This document shows, in pieces, positions 12,876-25,104 of a stretch of DNA of 64,000 nt (positions are counted from its first letter, which is position 1; the number at the start of each line of letters is the position of its first letter). The notes beneath the pieces are model-generated. The model saw only the letters and a list, made by a program, of their open reading frames with translations. It was not told the origin of the DNA and did not search any database. Position numbers and translations under genes: made by a program. Source of the stretch: Holacanthus passer (Eukaryota; Chordata; Actinopteri; Pomacanthidae); assembly GCA_025331565.1 (NCBI GenBank), contig JAFREQ010000015.1, positions 3,658,001 through 3,722,000 on the forward strand, in the 5' to 3' direction.

Positions 12876-15800
12876 CCATGTGTCCCATTGTTCCTTCAGC
12901 TGTGAGCTTTATATTTCTTCTACTTTCATCCATTGTTTACTTGTTATGTTCCTAAAATGAGACATAATTGACCACTCAATTGGATGTTGTCTATAAAATA
13001 TTGTTATACTGGTCTCTTGTGGACTTTGGCTGTATTACATTTAGAGTTTTTTTGTTTATTTTTTCTTTATGAATGTATTTATTTATTAGCTGTATGTGTT
13101 ATTTTCTACACAAGGGGCCCTTTCATTTACACCATACATACATACTCATATATTTAAGCTGAGCTCTAGTATGGTTGTCCACTTTTTCATACATCAGACA
13201 TATTCTCAGTTTAGTATAGTTTCCCCCTTAGACTCCTTATACAGTCTATGATTTACCCAAATACAAGATGTTGCCACTTTACATACAGGATGGATATAGG
13301 AAGTAGTGCATGCACAGAGGTTCCGTGGGTCTAAGGCCTCTTTCAGTTCCTCTTTCTCATCACACCTGTGTAAAGGGAAACTTATCATCTGATTTCCAAG
13401 AGCTAAAAAAACATGCTTACAAATGAACACAGTCATATGTTCTGGGTTTAAATCACCTGCCTGTACTTACTCTGTGCACAATTCCATTCAGTGGTGCAGG
13501 AGGAGCATCAGACTACTTAAAAAATATGCTCACTTAATGCCTTTCTGTCTTCACCCAGTTGGGGCTTATCTGAGCTTGCTGTTCTGACAGCATCTCCCCT
13601 CCCTCCAGTCTGGCTCAGGACAGCCACAGCTCTGCTTAACACGAGTCCAGGAGATATCTCGGTAAATACCAGCCTCTTCCCCTTTCTGTTACAGCAAGCA
13701 TATCATCGCCACAGGAGCTACACTATTGCCATTATTTCCATAAGCCTCTTAGTGGCGCCATGCTCTGTCATTTGTAGAGCAGATTCATACTATGAAGGCT
13801 GTGAATTTTCATATATTTTAAGTGCCTCATTCCTGTACCCGCCCTGTTAATATGGCAAAAGGTTTCTGTTCTGCTATGAATGAGAATGGAAGTTGCTGAT
13901 AATTCACAGTTTTTTTATACTGTGATGCTGTAATCCCAGAAAGAGGAAGCAGTAGATAAAGGCAAAAGACCACGCCAGTGTTTTCGCACCTCTTTTCACA
14001 TCTTGTGTTATGTCCACTTTCATGGAAGCTACATTTCCTTTCATAAGCTACGTTATAAAATCAACTGGAAGAAACTGGTAACCAGAATGTGAATGGCCAA
14101 CATATTCTGCTTTTATTTTTATATGTCATATTTACATTATTATGGGCTTATGTTTGCTTTAAATAGTCTCAACTGCAGTTCACTCCAACACTCCTATGGT
14201 CCTTTAAGCACAAAAAGAAAAAGAAAAAGAAATGAGGTAGAGAAGAAAAGATAGTATTTTGTTAATAGTTAAAGAAACATTTATAGTGAACTGTAGATCA
14301 GTAATGATTTACTATAATGCATTCAAGAAAATACATGTGAGTTTTCAGGTAGTTAGCCCACATTGAAATGAAACTTACTTCAGAGGATTTGTGACGTGAC
14401 TCAATCTGAGTCAATTCGACTTTTGATTAAATAGCTACGCAGTTTAAAAGGCAAACAAGCAGAGACCAAATGAATCCTCATTTTATTTGCTCTAATTTTA
14501 AGTCATCTTCTATATACCTGAAGATGCTATAAGGTTTTCTCAGTGTCTCACTGAATCACAGCAAATCACTTCTCCCCAGTGATCGGGACAAGAACTGAGT
14601 TTCTCTGCCTCTTAATTACTGGCAGGCTTTTAACTAGATAATGAATCCAACTGTCTACTACTACTTAAAAGTGGCTCTTTCTCTTCTGAGCTTCACCCTC
14701 AGAAATATCTGAGTTTGATCATTTAGTGTATAACACAGTCACCAAAAGACAGTGTATAGTTTAATAGTCTGTCATCATACAGTGCAGAAAAACACAACTG
14801 TGAGTAACACGATCATGTATCATGTTCAATCCAAATGTCAGAGTCATGAATTCAGAGATAAAATATCCAATGTATAAAATGCATTGGAGCCATGATCAGA
14901 AAAAAAACTTCTTGCCCCCGGTTCACCACAACATCATCACCCTCTTAACCAGTCTGTCATTTAAAGTAAGCAGCCGCCTGCTTAGCCGGCACCTTTCACT
15001 TTTCAAGCAGCACTTAATTTACTGCAGGACATTTTAAATCTCCTGCCTCTGTGGCACTGAGTCGCTGACAAATGCCTGGTTGCAAATGTATCTCATTGAC
15101 TGCTGACTCGGTTGTATTACAAGCTGGCTGATAGGGGCTGCCACAGTAATGTGGCCCTCAGGTTTATCCTCAGATGTTGGAGGAAGTGTATTAATTTAGT
15201 TTAGATGGGGCCTTATGAAAGTGTACTGGCAGGCAGAGACGAGCAGATCTCTCCCGCTCTCTCAACCTCTGGGGATTGAAGCTATCTACCATAGAGCCAA
15301 AGCATATTCCACCATCAATGTGTCAGGGGGAAAGCTATTAAAACCGCTTCACTTTTCCTAAGTATCATGAGAATAAGCACAAGATTTAGTGAAATCCCCC
15401 CCAGAGCACTGAAAATCTAGGGGATTTTCCCCCCTGAAATGTTTCCTAATGGACTGCTCAGAAGTGTCAGAAACTCTTGTTAGACTTGAATGTAGTTTTT
15501 GGATTTCAGTGTATTTACTTGAAGCTGAAATGACAAATTTTGAAGTACGGGTGCATCTGAACTTTCCGCCCAATCAGATGGAAACCCATTCACCAGTTCA
15601 CCAGTATACAACAGTAGAATTGCAGCGTGCACTTGGTGTAGGAGTAAAAGTGTGTATGCAAACTGAGAATGGAAGATGATTTGTATATAATGTATATATA
15701 GTCCAGAATGTAATCTACTCTAAGTGGGTTTTAATATTGGACCATCCTGAGGAGCTGCCATTAAAACCAACATAACATAAGCTGGACAATGCAGCAGCAT

Positions 15801-18531
15801 CAGTGAACAATAAGGATGTCAAACACTTCAGACATTTAGAGAAAGAAAACCAGTCTCACAAGACACCACGTACTTAATCAGCTCTGCCAATAATTATTCA
15901 GTTCATCAATACAGGAGGTAGTAGTTAGTAGGAAACATCAGCATTTTTTTCTTCAGCACGGAGTTGACTTGATAGATTCTTCTCATGTCAGACGCTGGCA
16001 CACTCCCTCGGCCTGAGCTCCCCAGCCTGCCTCTCTGTGTCGTCTTTCATTTCCTTTTCACCCCCAGGTCTTTCTGTACCTGTCAATTTCTTTCTACAGT
16101 GTGACTCCTTAATCCACCTGAGTGCATGGAGGACAGTTTTGACATAAGAAGAAAAGATAGACTCCTAAGGAGAGGACCAGTATCTTTAGAGCCCAGGGGA
16201 TAACCGGATTACGACAGCCATTTTGTGCTGCTGGCAGTTTTTCTTATTACCCTTTTTTTTTCCACCCCCCTCATCTCTCTGGAGTTGAAACGCTGCCCTT
16301 TCTTAGAAGTCACACCAAACACTGACTGAGTACACAAAAACACATCGTCTCTGAACTGAAACAGCTGAAAGAATAAAAATAAATCTAGACAAGCGATAGT
16401 AACAGTTTGCAAGAAACACATTTCCCCGTGCTGCCCTTCGGATGCTGTCGTGTTGTTGTTCTCAGACAGTATTTTTGAAGACTCCCTAAAACATGGTTCC
16501 TCTGTGGAAGTAATCATTGTCTCTGTGTGGCGGTGCTTGCCTCCCGTGTGCGAGGCCTGAACCTACAGCACAGTAGATAACAGCACAGCCATGAGGAGAC
16601 AGATCAACTGTCTGACCCCTGCTGCCAATCACTTTATCCCTCCAGCCCGTCTGCTCCGAGGAAACCCGGAGAAAAACACTCTCTGAAAACATCTTATCAT
16701 CTCCACCCCTGACGCCGTGTGCGCCGCTGGATCTTTTATGTCCATTTATTTTGCCTTTGAAGAGGCCCGCGGTGCCTTTGATTGTGGGAGGTAAATGAAA
16801 TAAAGGCCTCCTCCTTGCCCTGGACCCTGATATCTAAGTTTATCGCCGCTACCAAAACCTAAGCCCAGAGCTCCAACTAACCGCCACAGGTCTGTCTACG
16901 GAGAAACACATCATGCTTCTGTCATGGTAATAATCCTTTTTGCAGAAGCCATTTTGGGTGCCTCTGAGGCGGCCTGGAAGCTTACACTTTCAGACTCCCA
17001 GAAAGACCGTATTGAATTCCTCCTTGTAAAATGAGCTTCCTGAGTACACACTCACATACAGTAATCCCCTGTCGCTACCCATAAACACCTGCATCTTCTT
17101 CTTGCACATGTACAGTACGCCGCACATAATTTATAGTCATAAGTTATGGCTCAGACGTTCCTCCGCCAATGTCATTTCAATAACAGACGAGATGGCCGAA
17201 GCATATGTTTGATCAGATAAGGTGGAGTAATTATGAAAACTGTAACAACCAACAGAGTCAGCCGGGGCCGGTGAATTATGGCTGTGATTAATATTGATTT
17301 CGGAGAGTATGGAGGAGGGAGAGGTGAGCCGCTCGCACACGTATTGATGTATAAGAAACCTGCATGGCATCATGGGAGAGAATTTAAATGAGTGATTGTG
17401 TTGGTTTTGAGGACAGGTTTTGAAAAGTAAGAGCACAAATTGGGAGTGAGTATAGTCTCCACCTGCTGACCTATGGCCTGTTTTATGCAGGGTCATGTCC
17501 TCTGTATTTTGGGAGTTTTAGCAATTTTGAGAGGACAGTTTTTAGCCTTATTCCACTACTTTTCTACCAAGACTCAGTACTTCTCCCACAGATAGCTTAG
17601 GAGAGCTTTGAAGCAACATTTTGATTTTAATGTTGGGAAATAAACCACTAACACTTTATTTTGCAGGTCTATAATTTCAGAATAATTTCCTTGGAAGTCC
17701 TTAGAAAGAACAATTATGAGACAGTTATTTTAGTTTAGTGTTATTGTTTTGTAAAGAACCAGTCCATTGCAATAAAACTTGCAGAAAATATATTTAACAT
17801 TTTACCATGAAAGATCCAACTAATAACAAAATGTTCAGACTTTTTTTTGGTGCTGTGAGGATGTTTGGGTCCTGTTGACTCATGACCTTAGTATTTTTAA
17901 ATTCTGGCTTCACCCTGGATTTAATGAGATGGTTTCACATGACTTAAATACACAGCAAATGTCCCTGACATCTTCTGAAATAGACTCGTTATTGAGCAAA
18001 TGAGCCATATGGGTCATTATAGGGCAATGTAGTGCAAAATATTTTTTTATTTCACTATTTAATTTCCGAAGCCCTTATGACACCTTGTAAGTTTTGTGCA
18101 GCAGATGGCTTTCCTCTCTGGTTCCCTGGCTGCACTTTTCTCAGGAGACATTTGGGGAGAGTGAAGTGTTGGAGGGGGGGAGGAAGGAGGGAGTCCCTCA
18201 GAGATGTTGTACAGTGACTTTTTGTGAAGGGATTACAGTGCTCTCTCTCGTTCCCATTGGCTTGGGCCGCCGTGACAGTGGTGTGGTGATGAGTGGTTGA
18301 CATGCCCAGCATCATCCATAACAAGCTTCCAACTTGCTCCTGTGTGACTCCCATTCATGCGCCCAGGCTTTGTGCACATTTCCTTTTTCACTTTGTGCTT
18401 CAGTCAATTTGGATTTAAGGTTTTCTAGCATTCTCAGGCAGAGAAGATCATTTCTTAACATTTGTTCCCCACTTTTTCCTTTTGGAAGATGCACGCGCTC
18501 TTTGGAGACTTCATTTAAAGTTGATGAATTA
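12876..18531. other. Intergenic, upstream flank of sox14
   Basis: No coding exon recognised. The part from about 15.9 to 17.5 kb is less repetitive and more mixed in composition than its surroundings, as conserved non-coding enhancers near SOX genes often are. Conservation cannot be judged from one sequence. An inverted CCAAT box (CCCATTGGC) at about 18255 lies 0.3 kb before the sox14 start and may belong to its promoter. Confidence 0.4.
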
Positions 18532-18548
18532 ATGTGTCACTTTCTGAC

Positions 18549-19271
18549 ATGGCCAAACCTTTAGATCACATCAAGAGACCCATGAACGCTTTCATGGTGT
18601 GGTCCAGAGGCCAGAGGAGGAAGATGGCCCAGGAGAACCCAAAGATGCACAACTCAGAGATCAGCAAGAGGCTGGGCGCCGAGTGGAAGCTGCTCTCCGA
18701 CTCCGACAAGCGGCCGTACATCGACGAGGCCAAGCGGCTGCGGGCTCAGCACATGAAGGAGCACCCGGACTACAAGTACCGACCCCGGCGCAAACCCAAG
18801 AGCCTCCTGAAGAGGGACCGCTTCGTCTTCCCTCTGCCGGCTCTGCTGGGGGACGCGGAGCACCTCAAGGGCTTCTCCATGGACTCCTTCCTCGTCCCCG
18901 GGGATAAAGCCCGGGCTCTCCTCGCTCCCTCCTCCTCCTCCACCTCCTCCTCCTCCTTCTCGCTGCTGGAGCCGGTGGCGCAGTTCAGCACCGGAGCTGT
19001 CCAGCGGATGGCGGACATCCCGCACGCTCTGGCCGCCGGCGCGCTGCCCTTCGGCGCGCACGCGTTCGGATACCAGCCCGGCGGCGGGATCGGGGGTCTG
19101 ACCTGCCCCGGACAGCACACCCACACCCACCCGTCCCCCTCCAGCCCCGGGTACGTGGTGCCGTGTAACTGTAGCGCCTGGTCTCAGCCTCAGGTGGCTT
19201 ATATCCTGTTCCCTGGAGGGATGAGCAAGAGCGGCGTGGACTCGTATTCTTCCCCCAGCTCCAGCGTGTGA
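18549..19271 (+). CDS. sox14: SOX group B2 transcription factor, sox14-like (single exon)
   Basis: A single-exon gene of 240 residues encoding an HMG-box DNA-binding repressor of the SOXB2 group, which acts in interneuron specification. The HMG box spans about residues 6-84, starting [27 protein letters not shown] and the HIKRP start favour SOX14 over SOX21 (WSRAQRR, HVKRP). The C-terminal hallmarks [19 protein letters not shown] and VAYILFPGG also match SOX14. The start is the ATG at 18549 (MAKPLDH); an in-frame extension upstream has no ATG. Differences from human SOX14: the linker reads [14 protein letters not shown], there is a serine tract at about residues 124-135 ([11 protein letters not shown]), and a GGGIGG stretch. 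Teleosts are reported to carry two sox14 copies, and this divergence suggests one of them. The coding region is strongly GC-rich against AT-rich flanks. Neighbouring cldn18 supports the SOX14 assignment, as the two are adjacent in human. Confidence 0.92.
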   Translation: MAKPLDHIKRPMNAFMVWSRGQRRKMAQENPKMHNSEISKRLGAEWKLLSDSDKRPYIDEAKRLRAQHMKEHPDYKYRPRRKPKSLLKRDRFVFPLPALLGDAEHLKGFSMDSFLVPGDKARALLAPSSSSTSSSSFSLLEPVAQFSTGAVQRMADIPHALAAGALPFGAHAFGYQPGGGIGGLTCPGQHTHTHPSPSSPGYVVPCNCSAWSQPQVAYILFPGGMSKSGVDSYSSPSSSV

Positions 19272-21417
19272 CAGCCCGGACACACCCGAGGACGTGACGG
19301 GGAAAGTTTGCCTCCACGTGTACTATGAAAAAAAACGTGTATGAAAATCCATGTTTTCATCCTACAAGTGAATTTTACAGGCTTTTGTTTCTGCAGATAT
19401 TGATTTCAACATGCCATGAGTTGCTGTTTTCCCAGCACCACAAACACAACACAAGTCCCTTTATGACTTATTATTCCATGTAAATGCAGAGATAAGATCT
19501 GAGGCTTAATGTGAAGATGCTATTTTGCTACTTTTTTCGAAATTCAAAACAGTTTAAAATAAAATGCCCACTCATAACTTTTCTATATACTTTATCATAA
19601 TGGACAGGTGACTTCTGTGTCCACTTTACTGTCACTCACATAAACATGAAGCCATTGTGGATGAAAGGACAGAGGAAGATTTACTTTATTGACTGCAAAA
19701 GGTTATTAAGTTTAATTTTGCACATTTGATTCATTCAGTATGCAGGCCTGTTTTTCTTTTACTGGGAAGTGGAAATGATAAATGTTTTCAGAAAAATGTT
19801 GAGTCTAACTGGATTGTTTTTCTTATTTGGAGTCTGTTGTTTTCAAAAGAATTGTATAAAGAACATTTTATATAAGCTGCTACATCAGTTTTGGATAATA
19901 CGTCAGTTGCTGTTTAGTGAATGTTGGTGTGAAGTTGAATAATTCCTTTGATATTATAGTTTGTATTTGGGATGATCCACTACCACTTTTCTTGCATTTT
20001 TTATCATGTGCTGATTATCAATGTGTTATTTCTAAATGCCTTTTTTGTTAAATGTCATTTTATGTCAGAAATCAATTGTAACAATAACAGGGGGAAGTTT
20101 GCTATCAAAGCAGCATGTTTTCATGTTCCTCACTACCTGAGCGCTCTTATTTGAACAAAATGACTTTTGATCTCATGATAAGGCGCACAACAAAGACAAA
20201 CAGATATCCATATAAATATATAGAAAGCCATTGAACTCACAAAAAGAATTAAATTTTCTAGTCCCATCATGGCGACCACTTTATGAGTTTTCTTGTTTTA
20301 CCATGTGTGTGTTTGTGAGAGGGAGTAAGAGCGAGCCAGGCTCATGATAAGAGAAGAAAAGAAACGTTTCTCCTCCCAAGTTGTTGACAAAGTGATAAGG
20401 TGAAAAGTTGAATCATGGGAATCATATGAGGTACTGTTTGTTTCAAAGTTGCTAAGAGGGAATGAGTATTCTCACTGAGACCATTGAGTTTCACTCTGAG
20501 TGTATGACATTATCAAATTTACAATAGGTAAGACCTGACCATTGCCCTTGTTAGATAGTTGAAATGCAACAAATATTCTTGTTTGGCTTGGGGACAGTGT
20601 AATTACATGGTCAGCATCTTTAACCCATCTTTAATTCAGAGGGTTTTCACTTGATACCCTGGGCAGCCCAGGAGAAGAGAAAGTCCTTAGGATTAAGTGC
20701 CAGGTTTTAAGTCCCCATGCTGTTGAGATTTCATCTTGCTGAAGTGTCCTCGAGCAAAACACCAAATCTTTATCAATCCAGAGGTGCAGGGATGCAGCTC
20801 TGTAGCTGAGCCTGACCTCTGGCCTCTTGAAAAAAAGGTTTTATGTTACTAGTTTGGCTTGTCATACTTCATTTAAAAGTCTGTCCAGGACCATGTCATA
20901 ATTAATAATCTCCGCAAGTCAGGTGTGTTATTTTCTTCTGTGTTTTTCTGCCTTCCTGTCTAGTAGTGGATTACGTTGGACCTGATTAAGTGCCACACTC
21001 ATTTCTGTGTACCTGCATGTTTGTCTTTCTGCTGTGCTGCATCATTTTTAAGTTTGTCAGAGTGTTGACGTGGCAAGTTACGGCATCCTTTACTCACAAA
21101 TTTACCAACTGTTGGCGGTTTACCCAAAGCCCAGCAGAGTCAATGATTCAGTTTCCCGTATTTACATTTAAACAGTTAGTCCTTATTTAGGTGCCAGGTG
21201 CGCCTATCACCGCTGTGTCCACACCTCTCAACATAAGATAGCCCAGCCCATGCAGCTGTATCACCTACTGAGCGAAACCCAACCGTCTCCACCCAGCGCC
21301 ACCATCACTACAAAGCACCACTTTGCCCATTTTCATTCTCTGCCCACACACCTGCTCACCTTTGTCACCTCCGCTTGAGCTTTACATATGCAACTTTACT
21401 TCAGGCAGTAGGCTCTT
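19272..21417. other. sox14 3'UTR and sox14-cldn18 spacer
   Basis: AT-rich and without coding signal. AATAAA at 19558-19563, about 290 nt after the sox14 stop, is a good polyadenylation candidate. Nothing else is recognised up to the cldn18 promoter. Confidence 0.5.
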
Positions 21418-21425
21418 TATTTAAA
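21418..21425 (+). promoter_or_regulatory. cldn18: TATA-like element of cldn18
   Basis: TATTTAAA lies 59 nt before the cldn18 start codon, a position that allows a short 5'UTR of about 30 nt. A tissue-restricted claudin gene with a TATA promoter is plausible. Function is inferred. Confidence 0.4.
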
Positions 21426-21483
21426 CTCGGCACACACTGTGACTCTCAGGTACATTTCCTAACATCGGAAGGAGGAAGCAATA

Positions 21484-23572
21484 ATGGCGCCTTCAATTCT
21501 GCAGAACAGTGGATTCATTTTGGGCTTGGTCGGCGCGGCGGCCCTCATCGCAGCTACTGCCATGAACAACTGGAGCGTGAAGGACAGGCAGGGGGACGTG
21601 GTGACATCTGTTTACACCTACAAGGGTCTGTGGAAGGACTGTGAGACCACCTCTGCAGGAATGACCGAGTGTCGCCCGCTCTATGGCGTCCTGGGCTTCT
21701 CAGGTAGGACGAAACTCTCTTATGTTTTAATGTGCAGAGCATTTACATCCAAATTAGGTTCAGTTCATTGCTGCTCTAATATTTAAACTGTCCAGTATAA
21801 GTCAACTTCACTGGTTTGCATGCAGCCTCATGAGTTTATTTTTTGAGGAAATTGAAACATTCTCCCATTTCTGCTCTTAAAAGAGATGTTGTTAGATGTT
21901 TGCTGAGCTTTCTCTGATCACAGGAACAACGATGCAGGAAGTGGCAAAGATTAATGTAGCTGTAACTAAACTGTCCAGTAGCTACCGGGGTTGGGAGGAA
22001 GTTCTCTCACTATTTGTCAAGATCCAAGAGGGCATAACTAGTTCTTCTCAAACAGGAGGTTTTTAAGGTGTGAGGGACGAGTCTCATTCAGTTGCATCGG
22101 CCCCATGATGACACTTGTAAGCAGCATAGAAGGTCAACTCTTCTCCCTCTGCATCTCTTTCGCATATTTGAAAAAGAATTTTGAAAAATTTTGAAACCTA
22201 TGAAATGTAATTCATTCAGTTGATGGGATAAATCACATTATTCCAGCCAAAAACAAATAGCCTCTCTTTGGTAGAACTATTTAGTGTAAATGATTATTAT
22301 TCTCTAAACAGATGGCGTATTAAAATGATTTGCACTCTCCTCTTACAAACCGTTGTTCTGGTGTCGAGTCCTCTCCTATCAGTATTTGCATTAGCACCAG
22401 TGCATTCTGGTCACTATAATGGACAGCCAGGCTGAGACTTGGTCAACACACTTATCAGAAGCAGAACAAACAACAAAGCAAAGGGCAGGTTCCTACAGTA
22501 CACTTACAATGAACTAATCAGTAATGCTAGAGAAGTCTGACTCATTATGAAATGTCTCCAGGTGCCTTCCAGGCGGTGCGAGCCCTGATGATAGTGGGTG
22601 TGGTGCTGAGCGTCCTCGGGGCGGTGATATCAGTTTTCTCCCTGACCTGCCTCAAAATGACCGACATGGAAGACTCCACCAAGGCCAAGATGAGCCTCAC
22701 TGCTGGCATCATGTTTATCACAGCTGGTAGGGTTAGAAATAACAAAAAAACATGAGTACATCTAACAGGAAGTTCATTTGTGAGTTGCCATGGCGTTGCA
22801 TATATTAACAGTTTCTCTATGAATCTCTGCCTCCCCGTCTACGTCTCTCCATACCTTCCTCTCAGGTCTGTGTGGCATTGCAGGACCTTCTATCTACGCC
22901 AGTCAGATTGTGGCCAGTTACAGGATGTCAGTCTACTCCAACTATGGAGGAGTCTACGGAGGAAACATGCAGGGAGGGATGGGGATGGGTGGAGGAATGG
23001 GAGGAATGGGAGGAATGGGAGGAATCCCCACGTAAGATACAAGATTTATTATTTTGCTTGTCTTTTCACATTTTCCATATGATTCACATGCTGGCTCTAC
23101 ATCGTGTCCTGTTTGTCTTTACAGATACACATTTGGCCCTGCACTGTTCATAGGCTGGATCGCAGGGGGCATCCTGGTTGTTGGAGGCATCCTGAAGTCG
23201 CTGGCTTTCAGGGAATTGGCGAAAGATGAAAAACCACGGTGAGTCCCCTCACAGGTTTCTAGTGATAGCAAATGACCCAAACATCTTAAAGTGTGAATAA
23301 CTGTTGGCCCATATTTTCTGCTCATCTACTGATGTCTGTTTTGGACTGACTTTGATGCCCTTTCTACTTGTATCAATCATCTACAATTTACAATAGTCTT
23401 TTTCACGTGCTTTAACAGAAGATACACTATCAACATATAATTATAGTACTTCATGTGTTGGCTCTTGTTTTTCAGTTACCCAGGGGTCATATACAAACCT
23501 CAGTCCCGCACCAAAACCGAAGTGGATGATCACCATTCAGTGGGCGGCAAGAAAGACCAGAATTATGTGTAA
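21484..23572 (+). CDS. cldn18: Claudin-18 (five coding exons)
   Basis: A tight-junction tetraspan protein. In mammals claudin-18 seals stomach and lung epithelium. Coding exons: 21484-21703, 22562-22726, 22866-23031, 23125-23238, 23476-23572, with matching phases and 253 residues (human 261). The claudin signature is present in the first extracellular loop: GLW at residues 48-50 with C53 and C63. QAVRALMIVG (residues 77-86) and YTFGPALFIGW (185-195) are diagnostic of claudin-18. Four hydrophobic segments lie near residues 9-28, 80-102, 119-140 and 189-209. The C-terminus NYV is a PDZ ligand, matching DYV in human. The second extracellular loop carries a glycine/methionine expansion (about residues 156-181). 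Human has two alternative first exons; only one was found here. Confidence 0.95.
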
Positions 23573-23741
23573 CAGTTTAAGCGCTGGCAATTTGTGTTTG
23601 CTGAGATGTGTGCTTTTAGATTTTTGCATGTAGCATGCTTTGTGGAATGGATTTTTTCCTCAGTTGCCTCATATAAACACTCAATACTATGTCTTTACTG
23701 TCTGATAACAGGGGCAATAATGTCTCATTGGTTACTAGATA

Positions 23742-24261
23742 CAGTGGTACGCTAAACTTTGGGAACCCCTGGTCAAAATGTCTGATCTGTGAGAAGGTCA
23801 GTGAGTAAAAGATAAACTGATCTCCAAAAGGTATAAAGTTAAAGATGAAACTGTCTTTTCAACATTTTAAGCAAGATTAGTCAATCCTTCTTCCTACAAC
23901 TTCAGAGTGGAAAAAAAGGAAATCTGAAAATTAATTGATGCCCACAAACCAGGAGAAGATGATAAGAAGATGGCAAAACGTTTTCAGGTTGCCATTTCCT
24001 CAGTTAGTAAAGTAATTAAGAAATGGCAGTTGAGGAATGATGGAGGTCTGGAAAAACAAGAAAACTCGGAGAGAGAGAACTGCTTGTAGGATTGCTAGAA
24101 AGGCAAATCAAAACTCCCACACATAAAAAAGTAATATTGCTCAAAGAATTACAGAGACATGCCATCTTTAACTTCACGCCTTTTGGACATCAGATCATCT
24201 TTTACTCACTTAGCTTTTCACAGTAACAAACCAAGGTTACCCAAACTGCTGCATACCACTG
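23742..24261 (+). mobile_element. Internally deleted Tc1/mariner-type transposon in cldn18 3'UTR
   Basis: The ends are inverted repeats: CAGTGGTACGCTAAACTTTG on the left and CTGCATACCACTG on the right, with the right inner part CAAGGTTACCCAAAC matching the left TTTGGGAACCCCTGG. Each end is flanked by TA (23740-23741 and 24262-24263), the target of Tc1/mariner insertion. The middle keeps a decayed piece of the transposase DNA-binding region: about 23929-24035 reads like the ...IDAHKAGEGYKKIAKRF... helix-turn-helix start and ...VIKKWQ.... The catalytic part is missing, so it cannot move by itself. Internal arms such as GATCTCCAAAAGGTATAAAG and its inverse near 24176-24200 confirm long terminal arms. 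Confidence 0.85.
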
Positions 24262-24347
24262 TATTCATAATATTCACATGTGCTGTATGTAATTGAAGAT
24301 TTTTTTTGTTTACTTTGGTTTTGTTAAAATCATTTTATTTTTATGTT

Positions 24348-24353
24348 AATAAA
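24348..24353 (+). other. cldn18: cldn18 polyadenylation signal
   Basis: AATAAA 776 nt after the cldn18 stop codon, followed by a GT-rich stretch (TTGTGAAATGTGTG). The 3'UTR would then include the Tc1/mariner remnant. Confidence 0.5.
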
Positions 24354-24946
24354 ACATTGATTTGTGAAATGTGTGCCAAGTGGTTCTTTAAATTACTCTA
24401 AGAATCTAAATAAAATAAGATGATTATTGACATGTGAAACATGCAAAGTAAAATCAAAGGTCACTTCTCCCTGTGTTTAGTCAGACTGCAGATGAAAAGG
24501 TGACAGAAGCTAGAGATGGTAACTCCAGGTCACTGTGTCTCTTAAGGCAATACAATATAGGGTACACAGTAAATCTACCCGACACTTTCATGCTGCAAAA
24601 AGTGAAACCTGGTGGTTTTTGGTTTCTCTTCCCATTCAGATAATACCTGATAAGGAAGTACAGGCCCAAAAAAACTGTCCAGAGAGAACTGTAATTATGA
24701 CTATAACTATAATATGGATGAGTATGAATAGATATTTTTTCCATGGTTTAAGGAAGAACAGTCAAAAGGTTTTTACCCACAAATATTTGAATAAACATAT
24801 AGTGTAATATATAAATCTTAGAGGCATGTTTTGCAGTTCAGGGCTACATTACAAGAACAACTCACTTATAGAGTGAGTCTGTTCAACTTTTGTCTACCTG
24901 GAGGCAGGGTGCCTGTCACAGCACTGAGCGGCAGTGTTGTTTCAGG

Positions 24947-24960
24947 CCACTAGGTGTCAG
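24947..24960 (+). promoter_or_regulatory. Candidate CTCF-like site between convergent genes
   Basis: CCACTAGGTGTCAG matches the CTCF consensus CCACNAGGTGGCAG at all but one core base (T for G). It sits between the 3' ends of cldn18 (plus) and selenof (minus). The single core mismatch lowers confidence. Confidence 0.3.
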
Positions 24961-25104
24961 CATTTTATCTCTTGGGTCTTAAATCAGTCTGATGTCCTGC
25001 GCCTCCAGAGCAAAGCAGTCATTTGTACTGTAATAACAAAGACAACTGTGCTATCATACACTCCTAAGTTCCAATTGACAAAAAAAACTCAGCTCTCGAC
25101 AGAA

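Noticed and set aside
13740..13760. TTAGTGGCGCCATG as a further CTCF site
   Set aside because: The core lacks the GGGGC/GAGGGC pattern; one base too short for the consensus.
18534..18548. Five-codon N-terminal extension of sox14 (SLSD before MAKP)
   Set aside because: It begins at GTG, not ATG. All SOX14 proteins start two codons before the KP..DHIKRP segment, so 18549 is the start.
18654..19283. Long antisense open frames (209, 118 and 110 codons) across sox14
   Set aside because: They are shadows of the GC-rich sox14 exon, with low-complexity translation and no family features.
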